A stretch of DNA of 14,389 nt from Planctomycetota bacterium (GTDB lineage: Bacteria > Planctomycetota > UBA11346), in the NCBI GenBank assembly GCA_013816415.1, contig JACDEN010000023.1, positions 1 to 14,389 of the forward strand, given 5' to 3'. Made by a program: the position numbers and the translations under genes. Below, piece after piece: positions 6,074 to 11,389 of this stretch (the stretch's first letter is position 1; each line of letters begins with the position of its first letter). Below the pieces are notes generated by a model. The model was not told the origin of the DNA. It did not search any database and saw only the letters and a program-made list of their open reading frames with translations.

Positions 6074-7183
6074 ATGATGACCGCGCTAATCGGAGACATG
6101 TTCGCCAGTAAGGCGCAGGCCATAGTGAATACGGTCAACTGCGTCGGCATCATGGGCAAGGGCGTCGCCCTTGAGTTTAAGCGTCGCTATCCGGCCATGT
6201 TTCAGGACTACGAGCAGCGGTGCGCCCGCAAGGAAGTGCGCGTAGGCGAGCCGTATGTATTTCAGCTCAACGCTGATCGACTCATTGTGAACTTTCCTAC
6301 CAAAGATCATTGGCGGTCGCCTTCGCGCCTATCCGACATCGAAGCCGGGCTCGACCTCTTCGTTGAGCGCTACGTCGCCTGGGGGGTAACGAGCATCGCA
6401 TTCCCGCCGCTCGGCTGCGGCAATGGTGGTCTTCTATGGTCGGACGTAGGTCAGGTGATGTACCAGAAGCTGAACAAGCTACCGATTCCGATCGAGGTTT
6501 ACGCGCCCTTCGGTACGGTGCGCACGGAGCTGGAGCCCGATTTTCTTGGAGCCTCGCGGCAGCTCACCATTGATGACCGAGGTCGCAGCTTCTCGAAAAT
6601 GCCAGAGGATTGGGCTGTAATAGTCGAGACACTGCGCCGACTCGGTGAGCAACCCTTTGCGAATCCGATCGGGCGGACGATCTTCCAGAAGTTGTGCTAT
6701 GTCCTCAGCGAGATGGGCCTCGATACGGGCTTCAACTTCAGCAAGGGGAGCTACGGCCCATTCGCGGAGGAGGTCAAGAAAGCGCTCCACATATTTGCCA
6801 ATCGAAACTGGATTCAGGAGAAGACGCTCGGCAGGATGCTCGCGCTTCGAGTCGAAGACCAGTTTGATCGAGACCGCCCTCGCTACGTCGAGTCGATCGC
6901 CCGTCACGAGCGTAAGATAGCCAAAGCCGTCGACCTATTCAGTCGCATCAAAAGCACCGAACAGGCGGAGGAGATGGTGACTATTCTTTTTGCCGTTCGT
7001 GAGATCAAACGCGAGAAGCCGGATCAGGAACTTACTGAACAGGATCTCTTCAAGTTTATTCAGAATTGGAAAAAGGCCTGGCGCACAGACGAGCGTCGTC
7101 TATCGGTGGCGACGGCTATTCGCAGTCTTGTGATCCTGGGCTGGATGAAGCTGCTCGTCAGCGAGGATCTTGTCGAGGCGTAG
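6074..7183 (+). CDS. darG: DarG macrodomain antitoxin
   Basis: A 369-aa antitoxin that reverses DarT modification of DNA and also binds the toxin. The macrodomain covers about residues 1-155. It has IGDMF, the ADP-ribose loop IVNTVNCVGIMGKGVALEF (residues 17-35), FPTKDHWRSPSRL with Lys77 at the place of the catalytic lysine described for DarG, and FPPLGCGNGGLLWSDV. The C-terminal part (about 165-369) begins WAVIVETLRRLGE and has a helical domain with IFQKLCYVLSEMGLDTGF and KGSYGPFAEEVKKAL, reminiscent of SocA/Panacea-type antitoxin regions and corresponding to the toxin-neutralising domain of full-length DarG. Two consecutive ATGs (6074 and 6077) could serve as start; both are near enough to the darT stop for co-translation. 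Length is normal and the gene appears intact. Confidence 0.94.
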   Translation: MMTALIGDMFASKAQAIVNTVNCVGIMGKGVALEFKRRYPAMFQDYEQRCARKEVRVGEPYVFQLNADRLIVNFPTKDHWRSPSRLSDIEAGLDLFVERYVAWGVTSIAFPPLGCGNGGLLWSDVGQVMYQKLNKLPIPIEVYAPFGTVRTELEPDFLGASRQLTIDDRGRSFSKMPEDWAVIVETLRRLGEQPFANPIGRTIFQKLCYVLSEMGLDTGFNFSKGSYGPFAEEVKKALHIFANRNWIQEKTLGRMLALRVEDQFDRDRPRYVESIARHERKIAKAVDLFSRIKSTEQAEEMVTILFAVREIKREKPDQELTEQDLFKFIQNWKKAWRTDERRLSVATAIRSLVILGWMKLLVSEDLVEA

Positions 7184-7363
7184 CAATAATTGCCTCCGGG
7201 CAGGCGCGGGGCCGTGCGCATAAGCGTAGGTGGACGCTGCTCCCCCAGTGCGATTCTGCGTCAGCGCCATGGGGAAGCTGGACAACATCGATAACCACCA
7301 AATGCGCCGGCTCGTGCTTCATGCAATCCGCGTAACGCGCGGGCGGGACAACCTCCAATTCAA
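7184..7363 (+). pseudogene. Gap holding a possible 5' gene fragment
   Basis: The 180-nt space between darG and the convergent repeat protein shows no clear terminator. A plus-strand frame, with ATG at 7269 (MGKLDNIDNHQMRRLVLHAI) leading to RDNLQFNYFREEIMEMPS, looks protein-like. After about 45 codons it enters the antisense of the repeat gene and turns into an unremarkable composition before stopping at 7553. It may be the head of a gene interrupted by what lies to the right. I do not recognise it. Confidence 0.2.
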
Positions 7364-8473
7364 CTACTTTCGGGAGGAAATCATGGAGATGCCGAGTCGC
7401 CGTTTCCGTCTCAGAACATCCGTACGCGAGATATCGAGTCTGGTAGCGACCTCAGCGTCCGGATATCGCTCCAACAAGGCATCATCATGCTCGGTCCAGA
7501 CGTGCCGACGGTACGCTTGCCAGGGCGGAATACCCAAGTGCTTTCGCCGGTAAATCACACGACCGATCGTCATCCGCAGCCGCTTGGCGATCCGCTGATC
7601 GCTCGCGGTTCCCAGCAGTGCGTCCATGGCCGCGGTCCATCGGCTTCGTAGCTGCTGCTGGCGGAATGGCGGAAGGCACTTCGCAACACGAGTTCTGCGA
7701 ACGGTGGTGACGGAGACGCCGAGACGCTGCGCCACGACCTCATCGGTTGCCGTCCCGAGCAGACTCAGTCGTCTCGTCGTCCAGAATCCCTCGAAGAACC
7801 GTTTCCGATGGGAGGTCACACCCAGAGCGTAGCGTCGCAGCTTCACGCATCCGTGAGTCAGGCCCAATTTGGCGGCGACCACCGCGTCGGGCGCCGTCCC
7901 GACCAACCGATCCATGCGGGTTGTCCACCGGACGCGCGTCGAGGGGATTCCCAACTGCCGACGCTTCCACCGGACACGAATATCCGCGATGCCCCACCGC
8001 TTGGCGATCGCTCGGTCCGTGTCCTGTCCGAGGGAGCGCACCATGGCTGGCGTCCAGCGCAACGGCGCTCGGTGGGGAATGAAGGAGGGAATGCCTCTGC
8101 GCGTGCGCTCGCGCGTAACGACGTCGTGTCCGATGGCGAGTCGACGCGCCACGACGGAGTCGGACGCGGTCCCGAGCAATCGCCGCATCGCGGAAGTCCA
8201 CCTGACCGGGGATGCGCGCGGACGTGCGCTCGTAATGCCCATCTCTTCCCGCTTCCGTCGCACGTTCCAGGGCTCCAGGTCGAGCCGTTTGGCGATCTCG
8301 GCATCGGGAGCGGTTCCCAGGAGGCGAATACCTGACGCGGTCCAAGCAATCGTGCTTACACGTTTTTTGCGCTGCTTCTGGGAATGGCCCATGCTTCGAC
8401 TGTCTGGAGAAGCGAAAGGATGCACGAGAGATGTGGTCGCCTCCCAATGACGACCGCGATCGGCATCCTTCAT
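7364..8473 (-). CDS. Seven-repeat helix-turn-helix-like basic protein
   Basis: A 369-aa, strongly basic protein of seven tandem repeats. The repeat tryptophans are at residues 44, 92, 140, 183, 231, 279 and 326, spaced 48, 48, 43, 48, 48 and 47. The consensus is W-T-x5-LLGT-x2-D-x2-IA-x-RL-x6-V-x2-RR-x2-LGI. Its spacing fits three helices: a Trp-led first helix, a D..IA.RL second helix and a basic V..RR..LGI third helix. This resembles homeodomain/Myb-like or sigma-type helix-turn-helix units, so sequence-specific DNA binding is plausible. No enzymatic domain or signal peptide is seen. Residues just before the conserved Val differ in every repeat. The ATG at 8473 is the furthest; one at 8392 (residue 28) would drop an unconserved leader and is equally plausible. 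It converges on darTG. I recall single units with this motif from Planctomycetota but not the function. Confidence 0.7.
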   Translation of the reverse strand: MKDADRGRHWEATTSLVHPFASPDSRSMGHSQKQRKKRVSTIAWTASGIRLLGTAPDAEIAKRLDLEPWNVRRKREEMGITSARPRASPVRWTSAMRRLLGTASDSVVARRLAIGHDVVTRERTRRGIPSFIPHRAPLRWTPAMVRSLGQDTDRAIAKRWGIADIRVRWKRRQLGIPSTRVRWTTRMDRLVGTAPDAVVAAKLGLTHGCVKLRRYALGVTSHRKRFFEGFWTTRRLSLLGTATDEVVAQRLGVSVTTVRRTRVAKCLPPFRQQQLRSRWTAAMDALLGTASDQRIAKRLRMTIGRVIYRRKHLGIPPWQAYRRHVWTEHDDALLERYPDAEVATRLDISRTDVLRRKRRLGISMISSRK

Positions 8474-8529
8474 CCTGGATAGGCACGAGGCGTCGGTTGG
8501 GAAGACGCGCGACGCTTCGGCCCCTGTCG

Positions 8530-8991
8530 TTAATAAACCTTTTCATCCCCGATGTAGAGATCGTGATCCCGCCATTCCGGAGCCTCGGGCAATTCCTTCG
8601 GCAGCCCATCCACCGTAACTCCGGTGATTTTCCCCTGAAGATCGTAGGTCACCACGGTTTTATGAATCTCCTGATCCGCTCCGCGCTTCACTTCGGTGAT
8701 CCTCCCGAGAGCATCGTGGGTGTAGAGCGTGGGTACTCCGATGGGGTCCACCTCCTTGATCAAGAGACCCTTCTGATCGAATTCATAGCGCCAGATTTTG
8801 ACGTTGGTCGGATCATCACCGACTGTTTTCTGAATGACCCGACCTTGATCGTCTTTCGTCAGCACGACTTTAGGTGTCGCCTGTGATTCTGGAGCGGTCT
8901 CTGAATTGACCGCGGCTCCGTCGGCCGCTGAGATCGCCGCTGCCATGGCAACGCTTAGAAAAGTGGCGAGTGAGATGTTGGGAAGAGTCAT
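8530..8991 (-). CDS. Small exported YD-repeat protein
   Basis: A 153-aa protein with a signal peptide (residues 1 to about 25, hydrophobic ATFLSVAMAAAISAADG) and a short linker. Three to four YD/RHS-type repeats follow: TKDDQGRVIQKTVGD, YEFDQKGLLIKEVDPIG, YTHDALGRITEVKRG and YDLQGKITGVTVDG. The tail (PEWRDHDLYIGDEKVY) is acidic and has no known domain. Normal RHS proteins carry dozens of such repeats around a toxin shell, so this is too small to form a shell. It may bind a surface or protein partner. It starts 24 nt after the cytochrome stop on the same strand, suggesting one transcript. No Shine-Dalgarno is evident. Function unknown. Confidence 0.75.
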   Translation of the reverse strand: MTLPNISLATFLSVAMAAAISAADGAAVNSETAPESQATPKVVLTKDDQGRVIQKTVGDDPTNVKIWRYEFDQKGLLIKEVDPIGVPTLYTHDALGRITEVKRGADQEIHKTVVTYDLQGKITGVTVDGLPKELPEAPEWRDHDLYIGDEKVY

Positions 8992-9015
8992 GAATAGAGG
9001 ATAAATGAGTTTCTT

Positions 9016-10296
9016 CTATTTCCCATGCGCAATCTGTGCCCACGCAGCAATGGGATTGAATCCGGGATCATGGCGAGCGTCATGGCACGAGCGACAATCC
9101 GTTGTTCCTTTAGTATGTACGGTCCCAGCACTGGCCACGTGAGCTTCGGCACCTTGGTGGCACGAGGCACACTGGACGTTGGGGGATAGGGTCTTCTTTT
9201 TTACTGGTCCAGATATGGCCGCACTGTGGCAAACCACGCAAGAATCCGTTTTGTCCGCCTCCTTGAGGGATGCCCAAGCTCGCGCGTGGGCACTGATGGA
9301 CCAGGATTTATGGGCAGCGCTATGGCACGTGGCGCAGGACTGGCTCGGCTGGGAGTGATCGTCGATGGTGTAGGTGAGCGGATCCTCGAACGCTGTCAAA
9401 ACGTCGGGTTGAGATGGGAGTGACGCATCGATCGGCATCGACATGTGCTCAATGATTCGTCCCTCCGCTGAAACCAGGAGCACCTCGGTCATCATTCCGC
9501 CAAGGAGCAAAGGCCGGAGCAAGCGCGCGTTCTCCACTGCGATGGGAGTGGTCGGAATGATCGCGATGACTCCCGGTGTTGAGAGCACGGATTCTGGCCG
9601 CGCGGTCACTGCGACCGCTGGATCGCCCACCGTCCAGCCAACTTTCGCCAGCGTCCCGCCAACCCCGGGCCGCGGTCCATCGACATCACCGCTGAGAACG
9701 AAGTGCGTCGACAGATCCTTGCCAAGTTCGGAACAGCGAGTCGGTAAAGCAGCGATCTTGTCGATTCCTCCGAGAGATCCGGCACTACATCCGCAATTAC
9801 GGATTTCACCGCGCAGATCATGAATAATGAACCATGCCGAGGCCTTGGCAGTTCGCGCGCGAGTGAAAACTTCTTTTAATACGTCCGCACCAGTGCCCAG
9901 ACCGGTGGTCAACACCTGTACCTGGATCCTGACCGTTCCGGTCGAAGTTCGCATCGAAACCGTTTTTACACCTGGTAAAACTCCGACCGCGCGCAAGTCG
10001 ATCTGCGTTTCCTTACCCGCGAGAAGCTCGATCGGAGTCGGCGTAATCGAGGAAATGCATCGGCAATCCGTGGTGATGGCAATCAATCGAGCCGCTGCAG
10101 GTGATGTCACCGTAATAGAAAGGCGCCGCTCTTCGCCAGGCGGGATTTCGATTCGGGTAAACGCAGGGCTGGCATGCAAAATCGGCTCAGGAATCACCGA
10201 GGGCGGATCGCTGGATTCCGCTGCTATAAGGAGGAGGGACAAGAAGGCTGCGGTGAGGCCGAAGAACCGATAGAGAGCGGCCGAATGACAGGTCAC
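9016..10296 (-). CDS. Exported tetrahaem cytochrome c with DUF1573-like and UshA-like parts
   Basis: A 426-aa protein starting with GTG at 10296. A hydrophobic segment (about 10-26) gives a signal peptide or anchor. Residues 45-130 look like DUF1573: PPGEERRLSITVTS, TTDCRCIS, AGKETQIDLRAVGVLPG and a final strand pair. Residues 150-300 resemble a degraded UshA-type phosphatase, with HDLRGEIRNCGCSAGSLGGI and LSGDVDG, but the GNH motif of that family is missing. The C-terminal 110 residues carry four CxxCH haem sites: CATCH (321), CVVCH (353), CASCH (376) and CRSCH (401). Extra His residues may be axial ligands. The overall architecture resembles multihaem proteins I associate with Planctomycetota and Verrucomicrobiota. 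It likely works in periplasmic electron transfer; partners are unknown. TAA closes the frame four codons upstream of the GTG. Confidence 0.85.
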   Translation of the reverse strand: MTCHSAALYRFFGLTAAFLSLLLIAAESSDPPSVIPEPILHASPAFTRIEIPPGEERRLSITVTSPAAARLIAITTDCRCISSITPTPIELLAGKETQIDLRAVGVLPGVKTVSMRTSTGTVRIQVQVLTTGLGTGADVLKEVFTRARTAKASAWFIIHDLRGEIRNCGCSAGSLGGIDKIAALPTRCSELGKDLSTHFVLSGDVDGPRPGVGGTLAKVGWTVGDPAVAVTARPESVLSTPGVIAIIPTTPIAVENARLLRPLLLGGMMTEVLLVSAEGRIIEHMSMPIDASLPSQPDVLTAFEDPLTYTIDDHSQPSQSCATCHSAAHKSWSISAHARAWASLKEADKTDSCVVCHSAAISGPVKKKTLSPNVQCASCHQGAEAHVASAGTVHTKGTTDCRSCHDARHDPGFNPIAAWAQIAHGK

Positions 10297-10449
10297 TATT
10301 GGCAGTTAGACGCCTTGCTGGTACCGGTCCAGAGAGATTTGCCCCGTGGCGGAGGCGATTCGGCGGCGTCCACTACGCGAAAAAACCGGAAGCCAATCTA
10401 AAGAACAGGAGGCTCTTGGGAGCAAAATAGAATTATTTTAAAATAGCTG

Positions 10450-10463
10450 TATAATCAATTATA
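10450..10463. promoter_or_regulatory. AT-rich palindrome with a perfect -10 hexamer
   Basis: TATAATCAATTATA has two perfect 6-bp arms around CA. The left arm is a consensus -10 hexamer in plus orientation and the right arm is the same in minus orientation. No good -35 hexamer stands at 16-18 bp on either side. It could be a bidirectional promoter element, an operator, or a product of the local AT richness. Confidence 0.25.
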
Positions 10464-10607
10464 GCATTTAGTTACAGAAAAACGACCATTGGTGTAATAC
10501 TCACGATGCATGCCATTTGAAACACCTTCACCCTTACCCTTTGACGCGACCTCGTACCTAACCATAACATCGCACCCGCCGACCCTCCGTTGATCATTTT
10601 TCGTACC

Positions 10608-10613
10608 GGAAGG
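10608..10613 (+). promoter_or_regulatory. Ribosome binding site supporting a TTG start
   Basis: GGAAGG lies eight bases before TTG 10622. It favours TTG over the later in-frame ATG, which would leave a signal peptide too short before the lipobox. Confidence 0.45.
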
Positions 10614-10621
10614 TCGAAACG

Positions 10622-11389
10622 TTGAACCAACTGCCCTTCTGTCAAAAATCTCACGGTTGGATATTTTTCCTCGGAATTTTTTCCATCGTGGTGATGTCAT
10701 TATCGGCGTGCGCCAAGCGAGAACAGGCCGCCCCTGCAGCGCAAACCGCGAGCAATTCCGAAGCGTCGGCGCCTGTTTTAGTCCAGCAGGCTGAGCCGCA
10801 GATGCCGTTATCGCCACCTGCCATCAGCGGCGCTGGATCTGGTTCAAAGTCAGAGGACCCGAAGCCGGCTCCTGAGACTGCTCCCTTGGATCCAAGAGTA
10901 GCCGCAGCAGCAGCGCTCGCGCATCGGACCCTCTCGGACCCCACACCGCAGATGGTGCATGCGCGCAAGAAGGATCAGGCGCCCAAGGGGTGGGATCGCG
11001 AAAAGTATCTCAACGATCCAGCGGCCTATCTCGATCTCGCGTCGCCATCGCGGTCGGTCGAGCCAGCGCAGCCGGCAGCCGATGTGCCGATGCTGGAGCC
11101 TGTAGGTGGCACGAGCGCCCAAATCCCGCAACTCGGTTCGTGCGTGCTGCGGGTACGCACCGAGCCGGGGATGCCGGCGACGTTCACCTCGTGGGGTCTG
11201 GGCAGCTTCACCTCGGGCATGCCGACTATCACGGTCGCGGCCGATGAGCAGGGCATCGCGGAGGCCTCCTTCACCGCCTCCGCTGGAACCGTTGGGGATT
11301 GCCCGATCGTGTGCGCGAGTCCGGTGCGCGGGGGTACCATCCGATTTCTCGTTCGGGTTTCTGATCAGCCAGTGAAAGGTCATCCATGA
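10622..11389 (+). CDS. Lipoprotein with Ig-like C-terminal domain
   Basis: A 255-aa protein from a TTG start. Residues 12-29 are a hydrophobic signal ending in the lipobox LSAC (Cys30), so it is probably lipid-anchored. Residues 31-110 are a low-complexity Ala/Pro/Gln/Glu/Ser spacer with no predicted fold. A short helical, charged part follows (ARKKDQAPKGWDREKYLNDP). The C-terminal 85 residues form an Ig-like beta domain: VLRVRTEPGMPATFTSWGLG, ITVAADEQGIAEASFTA and GGTIRFLVRVS, with three cysteines (SCVLRV, GDCPIVC). Such domains occur in surface proteins and resemble the repetitive Ig-like units of RHS-type systems. Its stop TGA overlaps the ATG of the RHS gene, implying coupled translation and a shared job at the surface, for example anchoring or chaperoning the RHS product. 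That role is inference. Confidence 0.8.
   Translation: MNQLPFCQKSHGWIFFLGIFSIVVMSLSACAKREQAAPAAQTASNSEASAPVLVQQAEPQMPLSPPAISGAGSGSKSEDPKPAPETAPLDPRVAAAAALAHRTLSDPTPQMVHARKKDQAPKGWDREKYLNDPAAYLDLASPSRSVEPAQPAADVPMLEPVGGTSAQIPQLGSCVLRVRTEPGMPATFTSWGLGSFTSGMPTITVAADEQGIAEASFTASAGTVGDCPIVCASPVRGGTIRFLVRVSDQPVKGHP

Larger units (their letters stand above)
10297..10621. other. 325-nt divergent intergenic region
   Basis: This gap separates the minus-strand cytochrome gene from the plus-strand lipoprotein gene and should hold both promoters. Positions 10380-10500 are markedly AT-rich compared with the rest of the window. Besides the palindrome at 10450-10463 and the ribosome binding site at 10608-10613, I see no gene here that I can support. 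A minus-strand frame runs through much of it without a recognisable protein. Confidence 0.6.

Noticed and set aside
7184..7363. Bidirectional terminator between darG and the repeat gene
   Set aside because: GC-rich inverted segments exist, but none forms a good stem followed by a T run on either strand.
7740..8609. Minus-strand ORF of 289 aa overlapping the repeat protein, and plus-strand frames at 7808-8450
   Set aside because: They lack the regular repeat periodicity that the 7364-8473 frame shows, and are its shadows.
9827..10273. Plus-strand ORF of 148 aa opposite the cytochrome gene
   Set aside because: Antisense shadow; the minus frame has four CxxCH motifs and a signal peptide.
10455..10817. 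Minus-strand ORF of 120 aa spanning the divergent intergenic region
   Set aside because: It overlaps the signal peptide region of the lipoprotein, which has a good ribosome binding site and lipobox. Its C-terminal 40 residues look mildly protein-like, so a small remnant cannot be excluded, but nothing supports it.
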